The notes under the pieces are model-generated. The model searched no databases. It saw nothing but the letters and a program-made list of their open reading frames with translations, and had not been told where the DNA came from. From positions 13,561,660-13,625,659 of the forward strand of contig OZ018414.1 in the NCBI GenBank assembly GCA_963969595.1: a stretch of DNA of 64,000 nucleotides, given 5' to 3'. Of the stretch, positions 9,704-21,394 are shown piece after piece; the stretch's first letter is position 1; each line of letters opens with the position of its first letter. The position numbers were made by a program, and so were the translations under genes. This DNA comes from Neckera pumila. Taxonomy: Eukaryota; Streptophyta; Bryopsida; Hypnales; Neckeraceae.

Positions 9704-11629
9704 ACAAATGAAATAGGATTTCATTGCAAGGCAAACAATACAATAAAACCAGCCACAACTCACAAGTGGCTTGAGGTATGTTCCCACTTGGCATTTGGTA
9801 ACACTGGTTCTTAAAAGATAAGGCCAGTGCAAGAAGACAAGAAGGCTTCTTTTTTATACAAACGCATTTATTGCGTTGGTTCGGTAGAAATTTTGTCAAT
9901 AAAAGTTACGCAGCGTTTACATATGCGGTACTACTAGTTGTCCTGTGCGGTCTTCCAGTCACAAAGCCAGAAGCTACAGTGTACATACTGAATTTCATTG
10001 ATGCTCCCAAGCCAAAAACGTTGAATGAGTATGCTATCGAAGATTTTCAACAGATAACTTTGACAATCAATCATCTTATATTGAATCTGAGTACAATAGA
10101 TTTCCCATTTAAGTACTAATAAACCATAAAAAAAAAAGCAGTAACAAAAACATGCAAGGACTGTGAGTCCCAGGCCATTCAAATTGATGATCAACGAGGG
10201 ACTTTGAAGTCAGTTACATTAGCGACGGATGATCGGAGCCATGAAGCATGTTTGCGTATTCATTGTTGATGTTTGGTGAGGAAGATTTGTTACAGAAACA
10301 GTTTCAATCATCCAAGTCTCCAACTTATTGTAATTTACCTCTCCAAACTTGCAAAGGCTGCTACCGGTTCTCCGTGTTCTTCTAATCAGTACTTGGATTT
10401 GGCCTTCTCATAGGTTGTGTGCCAGTCACAGTCCTACACATTAGCACACACTTGGATGTTTAGTAAATGTATGCAGCCCAGGAAGGAGTAACTTACAAAG
10501 CCATGTCGCTAATTTTTTCAAAGATTCTACAAGATCATGTGCACTTCAATACTCTCTTATTCATCAGTACTTGATCGAATGGCCGGCTTCATCACTTCTC
10601 TAATCGAGTTCTCTTACACCTTCATAAACTCGTAGAAGGGCAGATTAATTGCACGATGGAGAGATTTCGTGTGCATACTCTCTACCTGAAGAGTTTGTAT
10701 CACTGTCAATTACAGACAACTTTCTTTAGTGACCGTGAACCCTTCAAACATTAATTCAGGTATTCAGAATCTGTAAGGCTTGATGGAAGGTAGGACTCTT
10801 TGAATTCAGGTATTCTGAACTTGATTTGTATGGGTGTTGCGCAAGTAAATGGATGTGTACACAAGTCCGCACACTTGAACGTCGAAACGCCTTTCACTCA
10901 GCCGATTTCATAAACATGATCAAATCAAGATATAGTAGGAACCCTCAAACTGCGTTTCTCACAGGATAACTCATGCTCCGTAAACACCACAAGTTCGATT
11001 TTTCACTCCCAACAGGATCTGACTGCTCTTCTTTTTTGCCGGTCTTAAGTGAGCGATCCTATGTAATGGGGCACCCACAGGGCCAATAGATAAGAGCGCA
11101 CGACAGTTTCTGAAATCCACGTTTTCAAAAGATACAGAAGCATTTATTATCAACGACTTTGGTAGTGGTGGGCCAAAATTTGCAAATGATTTAATAGTAA
11201 TAATACCGCTCTTGCCTCCCTGCCACATCGTACGCCATGTAGGTTCAATGAATACCAAGCAACGCAGGTGAGAATGTGCTGTAAATTTGATAGTTAATAG
11301 CGCATTGTAAGAACCCTTCTAACACCAAATGGGAACGTACCTTTGATATGGCGGTGGATTTGTAGTTATTTACATGTCGTTATGGGCTTGTAGTTGATGC
11401 AAGAGACAGTAAGGTAGGGGGTCCCTTTTGAATTAAATATATTGCGTATATTGAAATTGGCAAATCGGTACAGAGTAGATGGCAATTGGCTAAGTCAAGG
11501 ATTCGGACATCGGATCCATCGGTATGGCAAATTGCTGCAAAAACCGGAGCTGTCCAAAAGATTCTTGCCTGATAAGACCATGAACAAGCGTTGGGGATCT
11601 TCTTTTGAGCTACATTCTCTCGATTTCCA
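9704..11629. other. Gene-free region
   Basis: I find no supported gene. Base composition is more balanced than in neighbouring MITEs and several 80-100-codon open frames exist on both strands (for example 9871-10119 and 10971-11258), but none shows a recognisable domain or signal. Confidence 0.35.
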
Positions 11630-11640
11630 TATTGAACTGG

Positions 11641-11750
11641 TTTTTGTTTTTGTTTTTACTTTAAACATACGGCATTTAAGGGTTGCAACTGGACTAACAC
11701 GACACAACCAAGACAACTTAGCGCAAAGCCCAAGAATCACACACCTTGGG
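11641..11750 (-). mobile_element. Short retroposon insertion with 11-bp target duplication
   Basis: The 110-bp segment begins with a TTTTTG-rich tract (a poly-A-type tail on the minus strand) and is bounded by TATTGAACTGG (11630-11640) and TATTGAACTAG (11751-11761), which differ at one position. A tail at one side plus an imperfect direct repeat is the signature of a LINE- or SINE-type insertion in minus orientation. The sequence beside the tail, ACTTTAAACATACGG on the plus strand, resembles the tail-proximal sequence of the neighbouring element. Confidence 0.5.
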
Positions 11751-11761
11751 TATTGAACTAG

Positions 11762-11805
11762 TTTTTTGTTTTTTGTTTTTTTTGAAACACATGGACAATT
11801 TCCAT
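11762..11805 (-). mobile_element. Retroposon 3' end (minus orientation)
   Basis: An A-rich tail (T-rich on the plus strand) is followed by GAAACACATGGACAATTTCC. The same block occurs as its complement at 26510-26556 ahead of an A-rich tail, and again at 58838-58858. This marks a dispersed non-LTR retroposon family whose 3' end is ATGGAAATTGTCCATGTGTT plus tail. The extent to the right of 11805 is unknown. Confidence 0.55.
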
Positions 11806-12776
11806 TGATGAGTGGGAAACAATACAGTAAACCAAAAGAACCAGTCCCCGGTGGCAATTTTTTAATTTTCAGACAACTAAGAACCAACCAGAAATAAAGC
11901 AGCAGCTATGTAACGGAAGGCTAATTGAACCTCCCCATTTTGGGAAGGATCAGATTCCACTTAATCTTGAGATGAATTTGGGAACTGAACTGGTTTTTCA
12001 ATTGCAGAGTTGTTTCTAAGTTGTTTTTGTTTCTAAAGAGAAATTTTGTAGATTTTTTCATTGGTTTTTTTCTTACGCTTTTAGATTGCAATTATGTTTT
12101 TCCCCAATTCCACCGGCTAACTTTGAACTAGCCGTCGGGTTTTTCCTGAACACTGACTATGAGCATTAGGAAAATCACAAACATTTCTCCAATGACTTTT
12201 TTTTAAGGGCATGGTCAATGCATACAAAATGCACTCCAAAGACACTACTAGTTACTTTTGATTGGTTTAGAATTTGAACTTGAGATTATTATCATTGGAA
12301 AGTATGTCAAAAAAAACTTTACAAAGAGACAAAAATATCCAGATTTAGACTTTGGACAACTAAAATCATTATATCATGTTTGGTGGAAGCTAAAATATAA
12401 TAAAATATAATAAACATGTAGAGCCACGACAAGTCACGATGAAGAAAGGAAATTCGTGCTAATCGCACACTACATTTTCATTATTTGCCGTGCCAACAAT
12501 TTAGCCAAAAACTATTTTTTCTTCTACCAATAGTTCATTGGCTTAGGAATTATGGAGATACTATCTGCTTTTATACACCGAGAATTATACCGTTGTGGTT
12601 AGTTGGAAGCCAAAATAGTGAGTTGTGCGGGTGGGATACTTTAGAAATTTTTGCAACAAAATAATAATGTTATAGTTTGCATTTTGCAAACTGATGAACT
12701 TTCCCAACACACTAATTATAATGATAGGTATAAGAACAATAATGTTATAGTTTGCATTTTGCCTACACTAATCAAT
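11806..12776. other. AT-rich spacer
   Basis: No gene, RNA or repeat end that I can support. An ATAATGTTATAGTTTGCATTTTGC-type segment occurs twice near 12660 and 12740. Confidence 0.35.
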
Positions 12777-12780
12777 TTAA

Positions 12781-13717
12781 CCCCTAAATGCCCAAGGCAG
12801 CAAATTCTAGTGTTGACAAAACTTTGAAGTTAAATGAAATCTTACCAAGTTACTATTCCAGATGTTTTATTTATATTTTCGAAAAATTCTTTTTGAAGTC
12901 AAGTTTTACCATCAAAAATTTGATTTTGTAAATGAATAATTAGGATTTTTCTATTCAAGATTTTGTGCAAGAGTTTCTATTGCAAAGCTTTATTTTCTAA
13001 TATTGAAGTTTCTTGAAAACAAGCCTCAAATACACTAAAATTTGGAAAAAAACACATTAGAAATTCATTAAAAAAAACATTAGAAATTTGTTTAAAAAAA
13101 AATTGTAAAATAGATTTTGAGAAGCTATAAATGGAGTAGAATTATGCATGTTATGCTCTTTAACCTCATATATTTTCATTAGAAGAGATTTGAGGCCTCC
13201 AAGAGCCCACAAGTTATCCTACATTCCTGCGCAAGAAAGTTGCTGGTTGATGTGGTCAAGAGAGTGCCACGTCATTTTAAAAAAAAAAAAAAAGAATTGG
13301 CCTGAGATGATATTTGGGAGAGACCTTTTTTTTTTCTTTGGGAATAAAAATTTCTGACAACCGGTATTGGCTGTTCACAGATTTGGCCAGATTGGGGACC
13401 GGGCCTAAAACGGCCCTCCAATGCCCTCAAATCTCTTCTAATGGATGACCAATTTTTTTGTTTTGACATGTGAAAAGAGAATTGAAAGACTTCAAACTAT
13501 TTTTGTAGTTTTCACAACCTCATGATTGAACATTATAATCTTTCAGTCCATACATGATAGTGTTGTGTTTTCTTTTCCTATGTGATCTCAAATATGTTTA
13601 GTTTGAATTTGTATGTATAATTCAAATAAAAATGATAAAACTTATTAAAATGTTGACTTTTTGTTTAATTTAGAGCATATTTCAAAAAACTCAAAAAAGG
13701 CCTTGGGCATTTAGGGG
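12781..13717. mobile_element. piggyBac-like MITE, family C (937 bp)
   Basis: The ends are perfect 18-bp inverted repeats: CCCCTAAATGCCCAAGGC at the left and GCCTTGGGCATTTAGGGG at the right. TTAA lies before the left end (12777-12780) and TTGA after the right end (13718-13721), a one-base decay of the expected duplication. The interior is AT-rich and non-coding, and is interrupted by a smaller inverted-repeat element at 13177-13443. Confidence 0.8.
13177..13443. mobile_element. Inverted-repeat MITE, family F copy 1, nested in family C
   Basis: The left end CATTAGAAGAGATTTGAGG matches the inverted right end CCTCAAATCTCTTCTAATG exactly. The centre has a GACGTGG-like block followed by a long A-run and a CGGCC-like block before the right end. 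The same plan recurs at 54724-55009 and 57103-57374. No target duplication is obvious and there is no coding sequence. It lies wholly inside the family C element, so it inserted later. Confidence 0.7.
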
Positions 13718-13721
13718 TTGA

Positions 13722-15590
13722 AAATGTTGTAAGATTTTACATTTGAAGAATATTTTGAGTAGGTAACACATGCTAAATGTTGTTATTAGTTCTTGGTTGG
13801 AGATGCTTTGATAGCTAGAAAAGAACATCATGCCATACACTAAATTTCTATATTCTAAATATCAAGTCCACAATTCAAATTGCAAATAAAATATCACATT
13901 TTAATTTTTTTTTTGAATTTCAAATTGGAGTAGAAACTAAAGTGGATTTGTGGTTCCTTCATAGAAAGCTATTTTTTCTCTTTGTTTTTTAAGTTTAATT
14001 CTTGACGTTCTCCTCCAAGGCATTCCTCTCTGCTTTCGCCATTTGTTCTTGGTTCATTCTTAGAATAGACTCCAGATTTCAAAAATAAAAATAAAAATGG
14101 ATTCTCTTCATTTCATTAGTTAAGCTCAAATTCAAAGATGTTTTTTACAGATGAAATTGAAATCAAGAGCCAAGAATTAGGTCATTCATGGATAAAGCAT
14201 TGGGGAAGATTTGATGTTAAAGACAATACCATCTTCTAATTCTATTAGGTAGATTTTGGTTGAAGTATTATCTGTATGGCCTTAAATTGTCCTAAGGAAT
14301 GTTTAAACTTTTACATGTAGCACCATATGTCTATAAAGTAATAGAGCCTTTTTTGAATGGTTTTGGATCCTTTTGAATATGAATCTATAGGTTTCTTTAA
14401 GTCTTGACTTTTGAAATCTACAAAAAAATTCTCCTTTTTTTGAAAATTTGTCTACACTTAAGAATTAACTACTAATTGTAATTTTGACTTTATCTAAGGA
14501 CATCAACTTAAATAAAAGGTTGTATACCTTTCTACCTTAGTCTTAATTAACATTTCAAGTTTTCTATTAAAAAACAAAGATATTACATTATAGTATAGTT
14601 CAGGAATAAAAATATGTATGGATATGTTGATTTTACTCTTGCATTGTGTACAGCAAAATTCAATCAATACAAAATACAATGCAATTGAAATATTGCTAAT
14701 ACTCCACTTTACCATTATCTTTGAACAGTTTGAAGTTTATGGATTCTATTGGAATTTTTGTCATTCATTTGTGATTCTAATGTCTCACAAGTGAAATACA
14801 TTGTAAAGCATTACAAAAAAATTTTAGGCCTCAACACGACTGCGAGTGCGTGATTTTTGGCACTCGGGGGTGCAATTACGGGATAAAACTATTTGAAAAA
14901 AAAAAAATTTTGAAATAATTTTTGAAATAATTTTTTATTTTTTTTATTTTTTTGAAAAAAATATTAAATTTTTTTCAAAATGACGTGGTGCTGATGTGGC
15001 GCTAACAACCCTTTTTTGTTATGATGACCTAATTTGGTTTTAAATTTAAGAGTCTCTCACAAGAAATTTGTGCTAGTAAGAATGGTAACCACAATTTGCC
15101 ACAATTTGTCATGTGAGAATATCATCCAACATTGTCACAAATAAGTAGGAGGTTGACAAGCACCAAGGTCTAATGCAAGGGCCTTATTCCAAAAGAATTT
15201 AATGCCCCATATGGACCTTAAGAACCAAGCCCTTATATAAGACCTTGCCATTCTATGGTCTTCTTTTAACCTTTTAATCTATGATGGATTGGCATCCATT
15301 TGGGAGTGCAGCACACTCAACTTGTCTTCACATTAATTTACAACAATTTCCACTAGTACTTTAGGAAGGAAAATAGTGGATTTGGTTTCAATTTTAAAGG
15401 TTGCATTTGGGTTGGGTTCCATTTTGGGACATCCCACCTTACTACATGGTACAACCCTAATAACCCAAAGGATTGTAGACAAAACTTTGATGAGCTATAG
15501 AGTACAAAATATGTCTTTTATAATTTTTTGAGGTTTTCATCAATTTTGACAATAGAGTAATGCATTATGAATAAAGAATATTAAAATATA
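13722..15590. other. AT-rich gene-free region
   Basis: No supported gene. A segment at about 14810-15010 begins CATTACAAAAAAATTTTAGG, contains long A/T runs and a GACGTGGTGCTGATGTGG block, and could be a decayed family F relative, but its right end is not recognisable. Confidence 0.3.
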
Positions 15591-15682
15591 GAGATAACTA
15601 TTTCACAAAGTTTGATTATACAATGCCTCATATTGAACTCTTCATAGATCAAATTTTTATTACTTAATGGGGTGTTTTTTAA

Positions 15683-16617
15683 CCCTTAAAGACAATTGTT
15701 CTTTGAATGGACAATTGAAAATTCAAACAAGTTCCTGTGAAGTCAAGTTTGGTTAGATGTTATAAAATTTTGGTGTAGGTTGTGAAAATATCATTTTTTT
15801 TCCGATCAGTTGGTGCCTATATCAAAAGTTACATTATCCTAAATTTTTTGGTAATCCGAGAAATTTGGACATCTTTTACTAAAAAACCTCATCAACTTTT
15901 TAGATTTGGCATGTATATAACTAAGAAAATGTGGGCATGTGGCATACAATTTTCCAAAATTAAACAAATTTTAATTCTCAAATCACATTCTAAAAGGAGT
16001 CAAACTTTGTTAGCTATATTGGGGTGGTTTCAAAAAAATCATTTTCTTCTAACTTCAAGCCCTATTATCTTGCAATTTGTAAAGTTATAAAATCTATCAA
16101 TTTTTCCTACATATTCCAAATGCTTGTCTTTAACTTTCAACCGTTTGGATGTCAATAAAAAAATTCCACGTTGCACAAGAAATCATCAAAAATTGACTAG
16201 TGTATTGCCAATTCACTTGACCTCCATGCATTGCAAAGTGAATTAGAGTAAGCTAGATTCCATATTTGCTTCTTAAATTTTTTATGAGTAAATTTAACAT
16301 AATGTACTTATAAATGGTCAAAATCCTCATTTTTATGTAGAAGAAAAATTTTACTTCAAGAGGGCTCAAATTCTATTGACCTTGTTTTACAAGAATGAAA
16401 CAAAGTTTATATTTTTGCTTCAAAAATATTGTAATCTTTCAATCCACATAATCAAATGGGTTCTAATTTTTTCCACACATTGTCTTACTTGTTTAAAATA
16501 CTTTCGAACAATTGGAATTTTTATTTTTCTTAAAGTTATTATTTTATTTTGGACAATGTATAAAGAATTGACGGTTTGGACCTTTTCCCTTCCAAAACAC
16601 CCTCTGGCCTTTGGAGA
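15683..16617 (+). mobile_element. piggyBac-like MITE, family G (935 bp), inserted in another repeat
   Basis: The element lies between TTAA (15679-15682) and TTAA (16618-16621). Its termini, CCCTTAAAG and CTTTGGAGA, are only weakly inverted. The better evidence is comparative: flanking sequence on both sides (15590-15682 and 16622-16960) matches 46007-46690, where the two flanks are continuous at an unoccupied TTTAATATAAAA site. A reversed relative lies at about 53930-54720. It is non-coding. Confidence 0.65.
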
Positions 16618-16621
16618 TTAA

Positions 16622-16960
16622 CATAAAGAAACGTGATATGGATGTTTTCTACATATCTATGCAATCAATTTTTTTTTTAAAAATCATCATCAAATGTTTT
16701 TCAATCAATTATCATGTAAACCATAAAAACTGAATAAAACAATTTACCAAAAATTGGAATTTGAGTTTTTTCAAACTAAAATTCAATATGCTTGATCGGG
16801 ATTGCATAAGAATTGAATGTTAATTATGCAAAACTTACAAAATTTCAATTGTATTCTATATTATGCAAAATTCGTTGAATTAAACAATAGACAAATTATT
16901 TGTACGATTATTGTACCCTACTATATTGTACAGTAGGACCAAATCCTGATGGTATATTTA
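16622..16960. repeat. Dispersed repeat (second half), related to 46007-46690 and 27-566
   Basis: It shares with 46120-46690 the blocks GATATGGATGTTC-like, GATNGGGATTGCATAA and a terminal GTACCCTACTATA-like segment. The reversed form of the GATTGCATAA block is at about 140-155. It is the continuation of 15590-15682 interrupted by the family G element. Confidence 0.5.
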
Positions 16961-18540
16961 ATTTTTTTATTGCAAGTTGAAACAGAATCACGCAGGCATG
17001 GAACCCAAGAGACGCCACAGATTAAAAGAGAAGGAAACTGAAGTACTAAACCAGAAACTACACTGATATGTCCTAGTACAGTAAGGTAGAAGGCTCAAGA
17101 ACCGACCATTTAAGGGAAAACAACCCTTTGTGAAGAAATGGATGCATGAAAAGAATTTCAAAATATTTTTGCTACAAAGAGAAATGAAAGCAGTTCACAA
17201 GAGATTTTAGTCATAATTTTCGGAGTCAAAATGAATTAAATATAGATTTCTGAAGTGGAAGCTGTGTAGGCCGCTATTTATGTTCCTAGGCTACAACAGT
17301 AATGAATTAAAACGTCTCTTACAATAGAGCAAGTGACTGCATAAAATAATGCACAAGATTCTCTTTAAATTCAGGTCAGTCTCTAAATTTGCCCACTTTG
17401 TATGCAATAATACATCATGGGGATGTGTAATGTGAGCACTACATATGCTGACAATTCTTTACTGTAAGAATAATATTGTTCCCTGCCAACATAAAAAAGT
17501 ATTGTAAATGATTTACTTCCGTGTCAGAAGTCCGCCAATGTACACTTGTACCACTGCTAAAGCATACCTTGACAAGTCCAAAATCGACCACTATTCCACC
17601 CAAAATTGTCCATTTCTGCAGCCTTAAATCGTGCACCTAGGAACCCTAAATGGAGTAGTTGGCGCCGAAACCCCACAGCCTTCAAGATGAAAACCTGAAG
17701 AACTCAGCCAGGCAGCTGTCACAACTCCAGAGGATAGCAGAACTAGCCGTTTAGTTCGCGGCCTCCTCCAACGCAGTTAGTCTCTGTTCCCACGCCACAT
17801 CTCCCTGCACTGCCAGTTCGTTGCTTGTATTTTGAATTGAAAAAAATGCGCACTTATCTTCAAGAAATCCGCGGCAACGGAGGGGATAAGTATCGGAGTC
17901 GAGCTACACCTTGAAGCACTTGCTCGCTGCCCGGCGGAGGTTCACGCGCCTTGACCCACCTCGCACCTTCTCTTTTTGCACCTCCTGTTGTAATTAGCTT
18001 TTTAGTATGTCGTCTTCTTGAGGTGGGAGTGCATTTGCGCCAGTTCAGAGCGAACACATGAGGACATCAACCTCATCAAATCGGTGAAGCTTCAATCCAT
18101 GCTGCGGTGTGGAGAGATCATGATAAATGGCGCATGAGTTGTCCCTTGATCAGCAGCCTCGGGTCCTCCCTTCAATAGTAGCAGGTACTTCCTCTTCTCC
18201 CCTTGGTATTGTTTTTGTTGCTTTCATCTTCTTGAATGTAACCGCTCCTACTAACCCCTGTAGTGGCTGGCTTCTTGTGCAGTTGCAAAGACAAGGTGGG
18301 CGACCAGCACTCACTATACACCTGAGGTCTTCAATAATGCCGGTAAGTTCTCTTCCCATTACCTTCTATACATGTTGGACATCAATGTCAAATTGTTTTG
18401 AAGTATTGCTCGAGTGCATAGGTACTTACACCTGCTCCATTTGTTGTGACATTTAATGATCCTGGAAAGGCATTGAAGGTGCTTTGGTTCTATCCACTTG
18501 AACAAGGATCCATGTTGCTTGAGACCCAAGCCACTCTCTA
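16961..18540. other. Gene-free flank of the pogo-like transposase
   Basis: This lies downstream of the minus-strand transposase and may include its 3' end. I looked for terminal inverted repeats with TA duplications bounding 18541-21394 and found none that convince. There is no independent gene. Confidence 0.3.
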
Positions 18541-21394
18541 CTACATGTGGTGCCCGAAACTTGGCTGGAAGCCTCTGGGAACCCAAGTCTTTGTTTGCTG
18601 CAGCTGCTGCCCGAAACTTGGATGGAAGCTGTTGAAAAACGGACCTCGTCCTTGCTGCATGTGCTGGTGCTTGAAACCGTTAATCATCTGCCGCCATACA
18701 TTGTGCAGAGGAGGTAAGCTACTTGTGTCCTCTCCGTTTTTCTTCATTTGCCTCCTCAATATTCCCAATTTTTGGTTCTCCTTGCATATTAGAGGAATTA
18801 CTCCACAATATGATGGTCTGTAGCCTGCCACTAGGGAGTTCTGCCGTATGGCAGCATGCAGTTGCTCCCCTAGAGCTCTAACATTTTTGGCACTCCAGAG
18901 TTGTTTGTGTTTTTTCTTTGATATGGCCACCTCTGCTTGAAGTTGCTTTGCTTTCAGCTTCTCTTGTTTCTCCTTTGCTCGTTGTTATTTAGTGGCCTCT
19001 CTTTCTAACCTTCTCCTCTCCTGTTCCTCTGCAGCTTCTTCACGTTTCTTTGCTACATCTTCAAGATTTCTCAAGTGCGACTCTTCAGTTAGGAGTATGG
19101 ATTTGTGGTAATCTATCTGTGGCTCCACTCTTCTCTTTAATGTATGAGGAATCTGCACACGTGGTAGTTTCAGAAGTTCTGAGAATGCTTGTTTACCTCT
19201 ATCATGATCAAATTGGGCTGTATCTTGTCCTCCATCACTTGAGCTTCCACTACCACCTGTCTCTCCACTTCCTTGGTCGTCTTCACTGTCAATCTCTACA
19301 TAGTATTGTTGGCAGTGTGGTAGGTCTTCTGCCTCTTCTTCCCAAATTTCTTGAATTTTCCAGGGCTCCAGTTGTAAATCAGCCTGACTTTCTCTTGCAT
19401 TACCTTCAGCACCTCCATCTACTTATTCGCCTCTCCTCTCATAAACCTCACTTGGTCCCATCTTAGAGTCCATTGCATGTGAGTTGATTGGATAAATGCC
19501 AGAAGTCATGAAACCCTTGGTTATGTTCTTAATACTCAAAGCTCTTTTGAGGCCATGAGAAACCCAGATTGCTAAATCATCTTTCTCTGGCACTTTGCCT
19601 TTATGGCTATCAAACCATTTATCTCAGTAGGCCACTGAAAGCTAGTTTAAATGGTTTGAAGCAAGTAACATCTAGTGGTTGCATAGCATGGAATGTATGT
19701 GAGGGAAATATCAGTAAATCTAAGCACTTTGCTACAACTAATTTTATAACCTCCAATGTGACACGTGAAGTATGTCCATCTAGTATAAGCAAGTGCCTAT
19801 TGGTTGGAATGATACTATACTTTTCTAAAAGCATGAACAAGAAATGGGTCATCCAGCACCTGAATAACACATGCGTCATCCAAGCTTTCTTCTGCATCAC
19901 CATTACAGCTCCCCTTTCTCCAGTTTTCAGTAGACAATTTCTTTGCTCCTTCTTTCCTTTGAAAATGTAAAAGTTAGGTAGAGACTCACCTCTTGCATTG
20001 ATGCATGATAACACAGATAACCACTCCCTTTGATTAGGAGTAACCATATGTACGTTATGTGAACCTCTTCTAGCTATAACAAATGCTCCCCCTCCTTTGC
20101 CGGCCTGAGCGCCGCTTTCATTGCAATTCCAGATGTGATCACATTCGTAATTATGTGCATCATACAACTGTTGTAAATTGTCATAGAAAGTTCCAACTGA
20201 TTCTGGATTCAGATTTTTGGCCCTATTTAGTTCTAGGGCTTGAGCTTTTTTTATAGATAGCTCTAGGTGTCTTCTCTTGAAGCATTTTATCCAACCTGGG
20301 CCAGGCACCCCATCTTTGAAAGGAGTCACTCATGTTTGTATAAGGATACCCACTTTCTCTCTCAACTGACTTATGATTAAAGGAAAACCCAGCTGTTGCA
20401 TTTTAATCAAATACTGAACTAATTCTTCTTCTTCTCCATCAGTTAATACCCCTAATTTTTCTCTTCTCCTATATACAGTTGTGCCATATAGGTGACCCCT
20501 TAGTGTAGATGCAGGAATCCCATGATCCTTAGCAGTTGATCTTATTGGGATTCCTTCTTCCGCATCTACAATGGCGCATTTTAGCTCTTCATCAGTCCAG
20601 TTTCTGTTTCTCCTCATCCTACGATGTATATTGGGATGTGTAGGTTCTCTTGAGGGCAGCGCAATAAAATAGCTCTGAGAACCCGCACTTGTAGGAATTG
20701 TCGCCTTCCTAGTTTCTTGACCTCCAACACTCCTCATTGTGGCTAATGTGATCTCTGGATTTTTTCTGGGTGGGTCCCTCCACTACAACGTTGGTTGCCG
20801 CACCGTAGTTGTTGTGCCTTCAGCGAGATCCACTTTTGTAGGCCGATTTCTGGGCAGTTAATGATGTGGACGCTGTGGGCTTCCCTCGCCACTTCCTCCG
20901 CTGTCGCCTTCGCTGAAGTCAAGGCCCCCGTCACCAGCTGCTGAAAACAGTTGTTGTGCTTCCTCCAGAGCTGCACTCATTGACCTTTTGTTGCCTTTGC
21001 CGTCAATGGGGTCGGTTGCTGCGCCTGCATGTTTGCTGCCTCCGACATCAGTGGGCACTGTCACAACGCTGTCGTCATTGTTCCCAGCACGCACTCTTTT
21101 TTCTGCAAGTTGAAGCCACAAAATTCTCCTAGGTACCTCGTGTGCAGGAAGTCCCATGCTCTCCTCCATTTCAAAAGCCTTCATTTCCTCCATCCACTAC
21201 TTGTGCTCTTCCATTCTAGCCTATGTAAATAGTTCTTGATTTTGCTCTCCTCCTAATTCGTCTTCATCCTCACAATGTCCTTCGAATTTGTCTTCATCCT
21301 CACAGTAATCAGATTGGCTACTTCCCCAATCTCTCTTCATTTGCCAACTCTCTCCATCTCCGTCACTTCCTTCTGAGTTACTAGTTTCACTCAT
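18541..21394 (-). pseudogene. Decayed pogo/Tigger-like (CENP-B type) DDE transposase
   Basis: A coherent protein can be read on the minus strand for about 950 codons, broken by in-frame stops at 21221-21223, 21197-21199, 20858-20860, 20783-20785, 20330-20332, 19423-19425 and 18985-18987, and by a frameshift at about 19618. Order: an acidic Ser/Glu/Asp-rich N-terminus with a short EDED duplication; a psq-type helix-turn-helix (NWTDEELKCAIVDAEEG then STAKDHGIPASTLRGHLYG, about 20550-20620); a CENP-B-like second DNA-binding domain; then a DDE_1 catalytic domain. Its motifs are IWNCNESG (family norm NCDETG, so the first Asp is Asn, codon 20120-20122), LLILDGH (second Asp) and MQPLD (third Asp). 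A KMGPSEVYE block follows, then a long Glu/Lys/Arg-rich coiled-coil tail. Family knowledge: such proteins cut and paste elements with TA duplications. The stops and the missing catalytic residue say this copy is dead. Confidence 0.8.
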
